This document shows, piece after piece, positions 1-10,000 of a stretch of DNA of 64,000 nucleotides. The stretch's first letter is position 1; each line of letters opens with the position of its first letter. This DNA comes from Cricetomys ansorgei. Taxonomy: Eukaryota > Chordata > Mammalia > Rodentia > Nesomyidae. A program made the translations under genes and the position numbers. A model generated the notes under the pieces. The model saw nothing but the letters and a program-made list of their open reading frames with translations. It was not told the origin of the DNA and searched no databases. Where the stretch lies: positions 2,548,501 through 2,612,500 of the forward strand of contig JAMJFZ010001089.1 of NCBI GenBank assembly GCA_026225945.1, read 5' to 3'.

Positions 1-350
1 AGGAATAGCCACTTTCAAATATACCTCCCAGTGCCGGATCTTCATAAGCAGTGGCCTGCTACCCCAGTGTGAGGCAGGGTTGTCTCAGTGATGTGGTTTT
101 TGGCAAACAGAATATAGCTGAAATAACAAAACCCAACACGTACTGACTTTGTATTCTTCGATCGCTCTAAATGATATAGCCATAATGGTCTAGAAGCCTT
201 TAAGTCTCTCAGAACAACCTATGCAATGTGGTTTAACTTTCATGGTTCCTCATCAAATCTGGTCGATTCATAGCCTCCCTGGAAAACATATATAATTTCC
301 TGTATGGAACCTAATACTGTTTTCATCTACCAGTCCATTGGTTACTAAGC
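1..350. other. unassigned sequence
   Basis: No reading frame, RNA gene or repeat family is recognised here. Composition is ordinary mammalian intergenic or intronic DNA. Confidence 0.5.
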
Positions 351-353
351 TCC

Positions 354-640
354 TGTCTTAGCTGGTTTTCTGTAGGTATAACTGAATAACTAAGACTGGG
401 TAATTTTTAAAAGAACATTTATTTAGCTCATGGGTCAGGGGATGGAAGCCTAGCATCAAGCTGGTGTATCTGCTGGGCTCCTAGTGTGAACTGCACTCTG
501 CATGACAGCATAGTAGGAAAGCATAAGGCCAGTGGGTGCAAGTGGCAGCGACAAAGTGTGCAGGGCAACCTTTAGCCAGTCCCATGTAGGAGAGCTCCCT
601 ACTGTCTACATTGCTAGACAGACACTAATTCATTTTAACC
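354..640 (-). repeat. old MaLR-type LTR fragment (MST/THE-like)
   Basis: The stretch reads like the reverse complement of a MaLR LTR. A segment resembling AAGACTGGGTAATTTTTAAA followed by a TTTATTTAGCTCA-type motif lies at about 390-430, as in the THE1/MST group of mammals. Divergence is high and the far end is not resolved. The following 240 bases up to 880 contain nothing I can name. Confidence 0.45.
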
Positions 641-879
641 TAACGGTGTCAACACAGGTCTGGGAGGGGAGGAGCCACAAGTGAAACATGGTACTGTGGG
701 AAGTAACCCACCCAAGAAAGCTGATTCTGTGGGCAGGAAGGAGCCCTGGATCCTGAGCGCTGCTTCTGGCATCCCCATCCCCACTTTGGTCCCCGATTCC
801 TGCTGACTCCTGCAATGGAGTTCTCTGCCTCACCCTCTTTCCTCCTGACCGCACGGGATGAATGCACGAACAAACACGG

Positions 880-1460
880 CTAGGGAGAACAATTAATTAT
901 GAATGTGGCCAGATCCAAAAGGGATGCTAAGAGGAATATCTTAATCTTCCGAGAGTCATAAATAATGTAAATAATATCCCCATGTTTTATGCAAGTAGAC
1001 TTTTTGGGTGGTAAACAGTGAGGTTACATATACACATACATATATTTTTCCATCCAAAACTGTACATAATTAGCATTTGGAGGATTGTAATTATAGCCCA
1101 GCCAGGGCTTTTTTGTAGGTGCTAAAATTGATTTCTTGGCTGAATTATTTTGCAACAGACTTAAACCACTAATTGTACACCTAAATGAAATTGAGTGTGA
1201 ACAAATCGAATAACTTTTATTTTACCTCGGATAATAATTTATTGATGCAGATAAAGCTCCTTAATTAAATTTGGCATAGCGGAGCCTGCAGAGGCCACAC
1301 ATAAAGGTATTCTGTCGCCCAGCTTTAGTGATTATTTTAATTTTAGAATAATGCTCTCCTATTCTTGGAGAAAATTGGGTAATCTATTGAGCCCTGCATA
1401 GGGAGGGGCTCATTTCAGTTTGGTAGCCTCTGAGTCCCAGCTGGATATAGGTGGATCGTT
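880..1460. other. repeat-free AT-rich block, candidate conserved noncoding element
   Basis: About 580 bases without any recognisable repeat and without a long reading frame. The block is dense in homeodomain-type cores: AATTAATTAT near 889, TAATTAG near 1067, TTAATTAAAT near 1261, and several AATAAT and ATTTTAAT motifs. It contains no microsatellite. This texture is typical of developmental enhancers, but conservation cannot be measured from one sequence. The call is inference from composition and absence of transposon relics. Confidence 0.3.
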
Positions 1461-1689
1461 TATAAGAAGTATTACTTCTTTATAATTGCAATTAAATACA
1501 TCCAAGATGGAAATAGATGTCACCATTCCCTAACACAGTTTCAAATCAGAAACTTCCGAAGTCCCCCCAAAAAGAAGAAATGGGTAAAAATCAGTGACAC
1601 ATTTTTATCCTGATCAATGCATCTTAGGTATTTCATCAGAGATGAACCATTCACACCAATGTATTCCTTTCCTTGGAATTCCTTTCTTT

Positions 1690-1935
1690 GCTGTAACAAA
1701 AGCACCACAAAAAAACAAAACAAACAAAAACCGGTGGCTTAAAACAACACACACAGTTCTGTAGTTTTGATGCTCAAGACTGAGGCATTGGCAGGACTCG
1801 GCCCTCTGAAAGTTGCAGGGTCCCCTTGACTTTTCCGTCTTCTGGTCTGATATGTCAGTCTCTGCCTAGGCAGTCACTTGGCATTTTCCTTGTGTGTGTG
1901 TCTGTTCACACACACTGTCTTTTTTGTAAGGGCGC
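1690..1935 (-). repeat. MLT1-type MaLR LTR, first part (interrupted)
   Basis: Reverse-strand MLT1-like sequence: a CTGTAACAAAAGCACCAC motif, then GGTGGCTTAAAACAAC, then a TTGTGTGTGTGTCTG stretch, in the order seen in mammalian MLT1 LTRs read backwards. The match stops at about 1935 where a younger LTR was inserted, and resumes at 2309. Confidence 0.65.
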
Positions 1936-2308
1936 TGTCTCAGTTATGTTTCTTGTTTCTGTGATAAAGCACCCTGCCAAAAGGAACTTACAGGAGAAGG
2001 GTGTTATTTTGGCTTAGAGTTCGAGGGTGCAATCCACCATGGTAAGGAAGCCCTGATAGCCACAGCTGGTCTCATTCTCTCTATGGTCGGGAAGCAGAAA
2101 ACAATGTATGTTCTTCCTCACCTAACTTCTGCCTTTTTACACAGTGCAGGACCCAAACCCAGAAAATGCTGTGGCCTACTTTTAGGGTAGATCCTCTCAC
2201 CTCAATTAGTCTAACACATGCCTAGAAGCTCATCTAATTTAAATAATCTCTCACAGGTGTGTCTGGAAGCTTGCCTTCTGGGTGATTTCAGATCCCATTA
2301 AGTTGACA
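1936..2308 (-). repeat. rodent LTR-like repeat inserted in MLT1
   Basis: A 373-bp unit that begins TGTCTCAGTTATG and ends TTAAGTTGACA on the plus strand. Read on the minus strand it starts TGTCAACTT and ends with GACA, so it has TG...CA ends. The 5-bp word AGGGC lies at 1929-1933 and again at 2309-2313, consistent with the 5-bp target duplication of ERVL/MaLR insertions, although two extra bases sit before the left end. I recognise the sequence as a common rodent interspersed repeat but do not assign a Repbase name. Related copies occur near 20519, 41040 and 50612. Confidence 0.65.
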
Positions 2309-2480
2309 AGGGCATTCGCCATCAGAGAAGCCAGTCTCATTGGTTTGGAGACCGCCTCTAACTCATCCTCAACTTCATTTTGCAACAATCTCACTTCAGA
2401 CATAGTCAATTATGAGGTTCTGGGGGTTGAGACTTCATCTTTTTCGGAGGCCAAGGCGCGCAATTCAGCCCCTAAAAGAA
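2309..2480 (-). repeat. MLT1-type MaLR LTR, second part
   Basis: Continuation of the LTR begun at 1690. GAGGTTCTGGGGGTTGAGAC near 2413 and GCAATTCAGCCCCTAA near 2459 correspond to the outer part of MLT1 read on the minus strand, which usually ends in an AATTCAGCCCATAAC-type motif. Confidence 0.65.
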
Positions 2481-3084
2481 AACTATTATTACAGCGTAGG
2501 CTATAAACCTGCTTGAGCAGCAGCAAACACAGATTTCTTGCATAGATTGTTGCAATTAAGAACTGCACCCATCCTTGGATCCCTTTAATTCCCATTAATC
2601 GAGAGCTTGATCTAATTTAGGAACTATTAACTAGCTTAAGGTTTGTAAAAGGATTACACAAAACGCATCAGCTTTTTACCATTTCTGCTGAGATCAGGAT
2701 GCAGTTTCAGCTTGGAAGCATCAAAACACCATTGTGTCAAGAGGCATAGCATCGCAACGCCTCGCCGGGTCTTCTGTGTCAGTGCTTTTCCCAGGGTATT
2801 TTAGCGCAGTGGAGGGGCTCTGTCCACTAGAGACGATTGAGTGGAGAAGTTTCTAGAAAAGGGGGTTGGCTTATTTCAGATTTTTAAATTATGACTCAGT
2901 CCAAGGGGATACATGACCCCAGTGGATCCTGAACCCCGAGATGTTACTGAACCCTGTGTGTGCTGTGTTTCCCAGTACAGACACTCCCATGGGAAAGATT
3001 AACCAGGGAGTAAGAGGTTAATAAGACTAGCCAGTAATAGAACAATTATAACAATATACTAAAATATAAATAAAAGTGACAAAA
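2481..3084. other. unassigned sequence
   Basis: No repeat recognised. The first 160 bases contain homeodomain-like motifs (CCATTAATCGAG near 2593, TCTAATTTAGG near 2611) and could belong to a conserved noncoding element. Confidence 0.4.
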
Positions 3085-3239
3085 GTCGGGCGGTGGTGGC
3101 GCACGCCTTTGATCCCAGCACCTGGGAGGCAGAGCCAGGTAGATCTCTGAATTTGAGGCCAGCCTGGTCTACAGAGGGAGTTCCAGGACAGCCAGGGCTA
3201 CAACAGAGAAACACTGTCTCCAAAAAGAAAAAAAAAAAG
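3085..3239 (+). repeat. B1 SINE
   Basis: A full-length B1 derived from 7SL RNA. It starts GTCGGGCGGTGGTGGCGCAC, contains the internal GATCCCAGCACCTGGGAGGC, and ends in an A-rich tail. It carries ACAACAGAGAAAC in the right part, a variant shared by other B1 copies of this window. An imperfect target duplication (TAAAAGTGA/TAAAAGTTA) flanks it. Confidence 0.93.
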
Positions 3240-4305
3240 CGGTAAAAGTTAAATAAATGTAGCCTCTCTTTTGGTACCCTATTGTACTGCACTTGTTTTC
3301 ACAGTGATTTGGTATATATAATGTATCACTTATGTGACAGGGTATGGTGTGATTAATGATGTAGATGTTGCAATACAGTGTTAAGCTACCATATAAGGGC
3401 CATCTGAACACGTGTACCAGGATGCTGTGACTGCTGATCTAATAACCAGGACAGCTACTCAATAACTTACAGGAAAGTAGCATATACAGCATGGATACAC
3501 TGGACAAAGGTGTGATGAATACTCAGCCTAAGATTTTATCTTTCTTTCTCAGAATAGCATGCATTTAAAACTTATAAGCTGTTCATTCCTAGAATTTTTG
3601 TTTAATAATTTTGGGTCTTTGGTGGATTGTGGATAAGTAAAACTGTACAAGGTGAAACAGCAGACAAAGAGGACAACCCTGTATGGTTCTTGAAAATGTT
3701 TCTAGTAGTAGGCATAACTAATATGTGCAAATACTCTCCCTCTAAACATGAAAATGACTGCTCTGCTTTGTTTTTCCCGTTCCCACATGTGTTTAAGTTC
3801 ATCAGACTGTTCATTCGCTACATCTTGACAGTCTCTCATTAGTGATGCCTTCAGAATGTTTCTGGGATCCAAATAGCCAGGTACCCCTATGTAGATATCA
3901 TGATATTTTTATAGTCCAATGGACACATGTGTTCACATAACCTAGATAGTTCAAAAACTTGAATGAATTTTTTTCATCACTGAATTTGAATTTGACTGCA
4001 TTTCTCTCTCTGATGCTCTGCTGAGAATGAACTCTAGTGGTCTGGAGACCGCAGGGGCACGGAAAAGTGGATCTTATGAAGGACAGGATCATCTGGTAGG
4101 TGGCCCCATTTGCTGGATACTTTTGGTGGTATTCAAGTAACAGGAGGCTCAGTTCCTCTTGCAAGGAAGGAGATGTTGCTCTTGCTACAGGCAGATTAAG
4201 GAACTCAGGGGGTTCAAGGTTCTCGAACTTAGCAGCAATGATACTTAATTCTAACTAGAGTGTTTGGGGTCTATGGTATCTATGCACAATATCCATTTTT
4301 TATTT
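3240..4305. other. unassigned sequence
   Basis: No gene or repeat recognised. Short open frames of 70-88 codons on both strands show no signature and no splice context. Confidence 0.45.
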
Positions 4306-4440
4306 TCTTTTGTTTTTTTGAGGCAAGGTCTCCATAGGTAGCCCAGGTTTATTTTAGACTCACAACCCACACACTTTCTCTCACTTTTATTCCTCAGCTT
4401 CTAAGAGATGAGTCACCTCCTTTGCCATGATGCCCCGCGT
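4306..4440 (-). repeat. diverged B1-like SINE
   Basis: Reverse-oriented B1 relic: a T-rich run, then GAGGCAAGGTCTCCATAGGTAGCC, then CCTCAGCTTCTAAGAGATGAGT in the position of the B1 CCTCCCGAGTGCTGGGAT motif. Heavily mutated. Confidence 0.55.
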
Positions 4441-4499
4441 CACCACAGGCCCAAAATCTATGTGGCCATTTGACCATGGGCTATAACCCTTGAAACAAG

Positions 4500-4580
4500 G
4501 ATTCAAAACAAGCCTTCCTGCCTTAGGTTGATTATGTTGGCTATTTTGTCACATTGACAGGGAGATAACACAGTCAGGAA
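4500..4580 (+). repeat. 3' end of a rodent LTR-like repeat
   Basis: A CAAAACAAGCCTTCCTGCC-type stretch followed by GTTGGCTATTTTGTCACATT resembles the polyadenylation end and terminus of rodent LTR-like repeats. The rest of the element upstream is not recognisable. Confidence 0.4.
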
Positions 4581-4835
4581 AGGAAGGGACCCATCTTGCA
4601 GTGCTGTGTCTGTCAACCTTGTAAGAACTTTGGCTTTTATCCTGGGACAGATCCAGTGGGAAACCATTGAAGGTCCAAATCTCCCCTTCAAAAGCATACT
4701 CCCAGTGACCTAGCTCCCTCTAGGCCCACCCTTAAAGGTTCTACCACCTCCTAGCAGTCATAATCTAGTGACTAAGACTTTAAACGGGGACCTTTGGGAG
4801 AGCACTTCCATATCACCAACTGTCTCTTAGTTCTG

Positions 4836-5215
4836 TCCCTTCGGTCACTCCTTGGCAGCCGCACTGATCTCCTGCCCCTCTTACACATGGATGGCACACT
4901 TCTTCGTTAGGTCTTTGCTCTGGGTCAGCCTTTCAGCCTTTCAGTCTTTCCGGTACAGCTCACATGTGTATCTCCTTCAAGTCTTCATCTGGCAGCTCGT
5001 CCTCCATTCCCTCTTCCTGGCCCTGCAGGCTTCCCTCGCCTTTCTCAGCTCCCTCTCTTCTGCGCACAGCATACGATGTGGTAATTTCTTATTTTCATTG
5101 CTTATTATCTCTCCTGTAAGAGTACAGACCCTAAGAGCACAGGATAATTCTTGCAAATGATGTATCCTGATGCATCAAGCTGGACACATCACTGAGGCTC
5201 AATAATTAATTATAA
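4836..5215 (+). repeat. L2 LINE 3' end
   Basis: The order of motifs follows the ancient L2 LINE 3' region: a CTCTTCCTGGCCCTGCAGG-like pyrimidine-rich stretch, a TTAGGTCTTTGCTCTGGGTC motif near 4908, the TTCATTGCTTATTATCTCTC motif near 5094, and a GAGGCTCAATAATTAATTA tail near 5195, which resembles the GCTCAATAAATATT end of L2. It overlaps a 102-codon open frame that I regard as chance. Confidence 0.7.
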
Positions 5216-5281
5216 AACACACTTTGATGCTGTAGAAGCAATTTGAGGATAAATAGGTAAATATGGAAGAGAACCTAAGGC

Positions 5282-5360
5282 GCCTCCTTAGCGCGGTAGG
5301 CAGCGCACCGCCTACCGATGTCTCACGATCAGGAGAGAGCCTAGACTAGGTTCCTAGGCA
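5282..5360 (+). pseudogene. tRNA-Met-like pseudogene with an inverted D-arm duplication
   Basis: The first 25 bases, GCCTCCTTAGCGCGGTAGGC followed by AGCGC, match elongator tRNA-Met with one difference, including a good A box. Then about 11-13 extra bases follow: CGGTAGGC at 5294-5301 is repeated in inverse orientation as GCCTACCG at 5310-5317, giving a perfect 8-bp hairpin. After it, TCTCACGATCAGG at 5320-5332 resembles the anticodon arm TCTCATAATCTGAAGG, and GGTTCCTAGGCA at 5349-5360 stands in for the T arm and 3' end. Only four of seven acceptor pairs can form. A TTTTT run follows at once (5361-5365). It is a broken copy rather than a working tRNA. Confidence 0.6.
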
Positions 5361-5365
5361 TTTTT

Positions 5366-5934
5366 CTTTCTGGATCATTAGTGTTTACAAGCTGTAATTA
5401 AATGTACGTGTAGATATCAATAAATCTATGCATTCTCAATGGCTCTGTTTCCAAATTCCCCATTAAACAGTCCTGTTCAAGCTGACATAATTATGTTATA
5501 TTAGACGGTATTAGCTTTCCAGCCCTTTTTCTCACTCTGTTCATATGACCTCAGTCAAACTGTTACACCTTTTGGTCTCCTTTTCCTTCCCAAATTTCTA
5601 TAAATTTGGGTTATCCTATCATGTGGGATTACATGATACAAAATGTGCTAAGCCTTGTTTGGCCAGCATTTACATAAACACACACACCATGGAAACAGAA
5701 AGGGGAACAATTTAAAGAGAAGAAGGGAATTGTGGGAGGGGGAGATGAAGTAAGGGGGAAAGTGTGGTCAAAGTGCCTGATATACTGGAATGAAAATGTA
5801 ATGAAATTCATTATTTTGCTCAATTGATATATGATAATTTAAATATTATAAGGTTTGGGTTTAAGGGCTGTCAGATAGGAAGTGCCCTGGATGTACCTAC
5901 TGTGCTGTAGGTGATTGTGTAGGCGCAACATTGC
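5366..5934. other. unassigned sequence
   Basis: AT-rich and free of recognised repeats. Contains TGTAATTAAATGTACG near 5393 and ACATAATTATGTTATATTAG near 5486. No gene seen. Confidence 0.45.
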
Positions 5935-6094
5935 AGCGTTCATTCATTCCTTACTGAATGTTTATTGAGTGAAAATATACTTGTTGAAGTGCATTGCATA
6001 AAACATTCAGCCCTGGTGGGTGTGCATGCCATGGAGGGAGACAGACATCAAGCAAGGTAGCACAGGTAAATTTTAAATAAAACAGATGGCATAA
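5935..6094 (+). repeat. ancient L2/MIR-type fragment
   Basis: TTCATTCATTCCTTACTGAATGTTTATTGAGTG-type sequence followed by a GGGAGACAGACATCAAGCAA motif near 6037 resembles the widespread mammalian tail motif with TTTATTGAGTGCCTACT and GGGAGACAGACAATAAACAA. Strongly diverged. Confidence 0.5.
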
Positions 6095-6560
6095 TGGTTA
6101 ATACTTTATGTAACTTGACTGAAACAATGCATTCCCATGTAGCCAATGAAACATTATTTCCAGATACGTCTGTGAGGCTGTTTCTCTATAAGGCTAGCAT
6201 TTGAATTGGTAAATGGAGTAAACAAGACCTATGTTCACCAGTGTGGGTGAGTATCACCCAGTTTGTTAAAGGCCTGAATAGAACAAAAAAAATGTAGAGG
6301 TCTGGTAAATCTTTTCTCTCTGTTCTTAAACAGAGGATCTTAAATGAGGATGCCCATCTTCTCCTATAGTTCATTAGAGCTTCTGGCCTTTGGTCCACAG
6401 GACTCTGGTACTTAAAATACCTTCCTCCCATCACCAGGCCTTTGGTCCTAGACCCTGGACCATTGGACCTACTGGTGGTCAGGCCTTGAGATTTAGACTG
6501 AATTGTGCCAGCAACCTTCCTGCTTCCCAAACTTGCAGATGAGAGGTCACTGGGCTTCTT
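6095..6560 (+). repeat. old mammalian LTR (MLT/ERVL group)
   Basis: Forward-oriented match to a mammalian LTR that reads TTTATGTAACTTGACTG near 6107, ACATTATTTCCAGATACGTC near 6150, GTTAAAGGCCTGAATAGAAC near 6264, and the repeated ACTGAATTGTGCCAGCAACC and CAAACTTGCAGATGAGAGG motifs near 6497-6545. A 142-codon reverse frame across it is a shadow. Exact MLT subfamily not assigned. Confidence 0.65.
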
Positions 6561-6566
6561 CTTTTC

Positions 6567-6769
6567 TGTATTAGTTACTTTTCTGTTGCTATGATAAAAT
6601 ACCAATGACAACATAAGGAAGAATTTATTTTGCCTTATGGTTTCAGAGGGCTAGAGGTTCAAAAGGGTAGGGATGACAGAGTGGCAGAAGCAGGAAGCTG
6701 ATAGATCACATCTTGATCACACACAGGAAGTAGAGATAGTGAGTACTGGAAGTTGGAGTCAGGCCATAA
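6567..6769 (-). repeat. rodent LTR-like repeat, part 1 (interrupted)
   Basis: Starts TATTAGTTACTTTTCTGTTG and continues with TATGATAAAATACCA, TTTATTTTGCC and CAGAGGGCTAGAGG, the classic reverse-oriented rodent LTR-like repeat. The sequence breaks after CCATAA (6764-6769) and resumes with the same CCATAA at 7495. Confidence 0.75.
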
Positions 6770-7494
6770 TATAGTGAAATAAACATTTGATCTTTTGATC
6801 CTTTAATCTGACAGCATGGCTGCTCTAGTAAGGATCACCTTCAATGGCCGGTGTGATCCAGCTTTCTGGGTGTAATTTTTTGGGATATAAAAGGAATGTT
6901 AGTCTGAGGAACTAGTTATTGTCTAAGCAATTGATGCTCAGATTTTCCTGTCTTTTGTTATCTTCATCTGTTTCTGTTAATGCTAATAAAAGGGATTTCT
7001 GTAATTCCTTCTCAATGACTAATAATTTGGGAATACCCATGTCTCTTGGTATTGACTTTTGCCTAGTGGCAACAGGTCAGTGGGCTTGGTGTTTGGGGAA
7101 GTAGATTATAGGATTCTGTTCATTAATGCAAAGGAAAACTTTTTATCTGGGGGTGGAGCTTTCAATCAATTAATCACCTGGGCAATCACGCTGAGAGACT
7201 CCTTTGGCAGTTCTGTCCAGGGCTCAGCCCAAGGAGACAGTAGTCCTCTGCCTCAGTTGTTCTGGCTTGCATCTTGGAGAATTGTCTCTTGTACTGACCC
7301 ACTTGAGATAGACTAACAACCATAATTGGCACCCAAGGTTCTATCCAGAGGTTCAGTCCAGAGGTTCAGAGGTTGTTCCTTCTTCCATGGAGAAATTAGT
7401 CTTGAATAATAGAAAGTGCCTTTCTTGTTGTTGAACCTGCATATGGTCTGCCTACTCCCTGGCCAACTACCATTCAACACCCATTCCAACTACA
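6770..7494 (+). mobile_element. 725-bp solo LTR (ERV2/ERVK-like) with perfect 6-bp target duplication
   Basis: The insert interrupts an older repeat and is flanked by CCATAA at 6764-6769 and 7495-7500, so both edges are exact. It begins TATAGTGAAAT (a decayed TGTAGT) and ends AACTACA, giving short inverted termini. It holds a TATA-like GGATATAAAAGG near 6884 and an AATAAA signal near 6983, in LTR order. Near 7325, TTGGCACCCAAGG resembles the lysine-tRNA primer-binding site of betaretroviruses, which would place an LTR end inside the insert. As the target duplication lies beyond it, either the resemblance is chance or the unit is a rearranged element. No retroviral coding sequence is present. 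Confidence 0.7.
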
Positions 7495-7645
7495 CCATAA
7501 ACTCTCAAATCTCACTCACAGTAAGTACTTCCTCTGGTGAAGCTCCATGACCCCAAAGTCCCACAACCTCCCCAAATAGTGTCACTCGTTGAGGACCAAA
7601 TTTTCAAATATGTGAGGAATACTTCTCATTCAAGCCACCACATCT
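7495..7645 (-). repeat. rodent LTR-like repeat, part 2
   Basis: Resumes the element of 6567 with CCATAAACTCTCAAATCTCA, then CTTCCTCTGGTGAAGC, CCCCAAATAGTGTCACT and GAGGACCAAATTTTCAAATA, and ends with TTCTCATTCAAGCCACCACA. This is the expected second half. Confidence 0.75.
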
Positions 7646-7867
7646 TCTTGTGCTCTTTATTATATCTTTCTATATATAACCCATTAACTCTGTTTCTGAG
7701 CTTTGCTTAGGTGGTGAGCAGTATTTTGGAACCAAATAGAGGGGAGGGAAGGCACTGGAGGGTATATGTTGGGGAAGGGAAGGAGGAGGGTGGTCTCCAC
7801 TATCCCACATACAAATCTTGACATGAGTGACAGAGTTGTCTTTGTGTCCTCAAAGAGTATGTACCAC

Positions 7868-8189
7868 TGTTGTGGAAGCTTATTTTTCATTATGTATAAG
7901 ATAATTGTTTTGTCCACTGTTAGGTAAGGGGCTACCTAGGTCCAGGCATTTTGTATTATCTGTAGGTGTTGGCTTTATGTGGGGGATGTTTGATTGCACA
8001 CACTATCAGTAGAGTACCTGAGGAGTTCTGAATCAATAAAAACACCTGAGCTCAGATGCTCAGGGTTCCACTGTCCAGTATGGCACCTGCCATGATGGTG
8101 GTTCCCTCTGCTGAGGTCTGGCAAGGTTTGCATATAAGAGAATGCCTCCTTGTCTTCTTGGCTGAGCCACCCACCAGCGAACTGTTACA
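7868..8189 (+). mobile_element. solo LTR, copy A of the ~330-bp family
   Basis: Starts TGTTGTGGAAGCTTATTTTT and ends AACTGTTACA. It contains the family landmarks: a CACTGTTAGGTAAGGGGCTA block, TATGTGGGGGATGTTTGATT, AATAAA at about 8035-8040, the ACACCTGAGCTCAGATGCTC block, and the CATGATGGTGGTTCCCTCTG block. Flanking hexamers TACCAC (7862-7867) and TATCAT (8190-8195) agree at four of six positions, as expected of an aged 6-bp duplication. No internal retroviral region adjoins it. Confidence 0.85.
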
Positions 8190-9834
8190 TATCATAGCCT
8201 ATTTCTCTAGTATGAAACAGGGACCACTTGCTAAATATTGCCATTGATGATACTGTCATCACTGAGGAAGAAGCATCTGGACAAAGCACCTCTGTTGCAT
8301 GAGCCTGTTGCATGCTTCACAGCTCATTGGTTCCCACTTGATCCCAAGTTCATGCACCCATGTAGGCTTGCATGGGTGCCACGTGTTCAGTCTTATTCAA
8401 TGGATGATTGCCTTCCACTGTGCAGGCAACAGTAGAGACTCTATAGTTGCACAATGGCAGAAAATTTTCCCTGTGCCTATTTCTAAGTCCATGCAGCTGG
8501 AGAATTTGGATAGACCCAGGTCTGGAGTGCAAGAGGCTCACTTCACATGTGTTGTATGAATACAGATTGTTTCCAAAAATGAAAGAAGTCACTGTTTCCC
8601 CCAGTGAGTACTATAGGAAGTTTCTTCTAAATGTTGTGTAAAATAAATGTAGACCCATTCACTGTGTTGGGTTTATGATACCATTTATGGCTCTCATTAG
8701 GGAATAAATGATAATGGAAAGAGAGATATTTACTAAATCCCAAAGTAGAAGCCACTTATTTAATCATTAACTATGAGACCGGCAATGTTAAAATGTTGTG
8801 TCAAAGAAATTAATTTCTTAAACACATAAACATCACCAAGCATGCAACTTAAAGGTTTCACTTTTAGATTTTCTTTGAAAAAAAAAATGAGAGAAGGACT
8901 AGCTAGGTGATCCCAGATATAATGGACTTTCATTTTAGGCGGAGAAGAAGATTTCTATGGACGTAGAGAACAAGGAGAATGATCACTCTACTAGAAGTTC
9001 TGGAACCTCAGAGGGGGAGAACCGAGTGTTCCTAAGAGGATATCCCCCCAAGAAGCTGGAATCATTTACAGCCTGGAAAGTCCTCCTGGCTTCTCTGTAG
9101 GGACCCAAATCCTTCCTTTCTTGTCCTTTAGGTTGAGGTCAGCCGCCACAGCCCTCGTAATCATCCCTGCTTACTCTCCCAGAACCCACCTGTTACCATA
9201 ATGGTGTAAAACACACAACCCACTTCCTTATTCCATGTATGCCTTATTGGATGATGCAAAGGACGGGCGGGGCCTTCGACAGCACAGTAGTGTTGGAGTG
9301 GAGGCCACCCTCATTCTGGGTGCCAGGCTGGACAATGCATTTATACTTAACCATTTGGTGTGAATTGAAATTTCAATCTGACCCTACTAAAACTGTTTTT
9401 ACTGCTTACCCCGGATTCCTGAGTCATAGCTCCACTCCTACCTGGGATTGATTCTGGAAACTTAAACAAGGCTTGTTAAATGTTTACTGTCTTCTGTCTC
9501 CATTAAAGCCTGAATAGAACAGAAAGTGGGTGTTACAAAGCCATAATTACCACAAGTAAAACATAAAAAACCACAAGGAAGGAAATCCTAGAAAGCCCTG
9601 TATGGACAGATTTGGATTCGGAAGATAGGGAGGGGCATCCCGTATAAATGGTTTACTTTTCTTAGTTGAAAACCAGTGCCTCTGGTTGTGGGGGAATGTG
9701 TTTATAGTTCAGGCTCTTCGGGAGGCTGAAGCAGGGGAATCACCTGATCCTACACCAGGCTTATCAATTCAAGGCCAGAAGGCAGCACATTCTTCTCCTT
9801 GAAGCAATTCTGGGAAAAATCGAAACTAAATCAA
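8190..9834. other. unassigned sequence
   Basis: No gene recognised. Contains an inverted repeat at 8354-8379 (GCACCCATG and CATGGGTGC with an 8-base loop), a short AATAGAACAG-type motif near 9515 that may be an old LTR scrap, and a possible weak B1/B4 remnant near 9690-9780. Several small overlapping frames have no support. Confidence 0.4.
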
Positions 9835-10000
9835 GTCAGGCATTGCCTAACGATGCTCTGAGAGACACAGTAGACGGTGATTTTGTCATTGTGCAAACAC
9901 CATAGAGCGTGCTTATACAAAATAACCGTGGCGCACGGGAGACATGATCTTAGGGGTCTGCTACCGACGAAGATGTCGTCATGTGGGATGTGACTACGCA
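9835..10000 (+). repeat. ancient DNA-transposon relic
   Basis: The sequence GGCATTGCCTAACGATGCTC, a TTGTCATTGTGCAAACACC block followed by ATAGAGCGTGCTTATACAAA, and finally GATGTCGTCATGTGGG follows the order of an old mammalian DNA transposon that has a CGTTAGGCGATTTCGTCGTTGTG-like start. The middle of that element is missing. Family not named with confidence. Confidence 0.5.

Noticed and set aside
6186..6614. 142-codon minus-strand frame
   Set aside because: Lies antisense across an old mammalian LTR.
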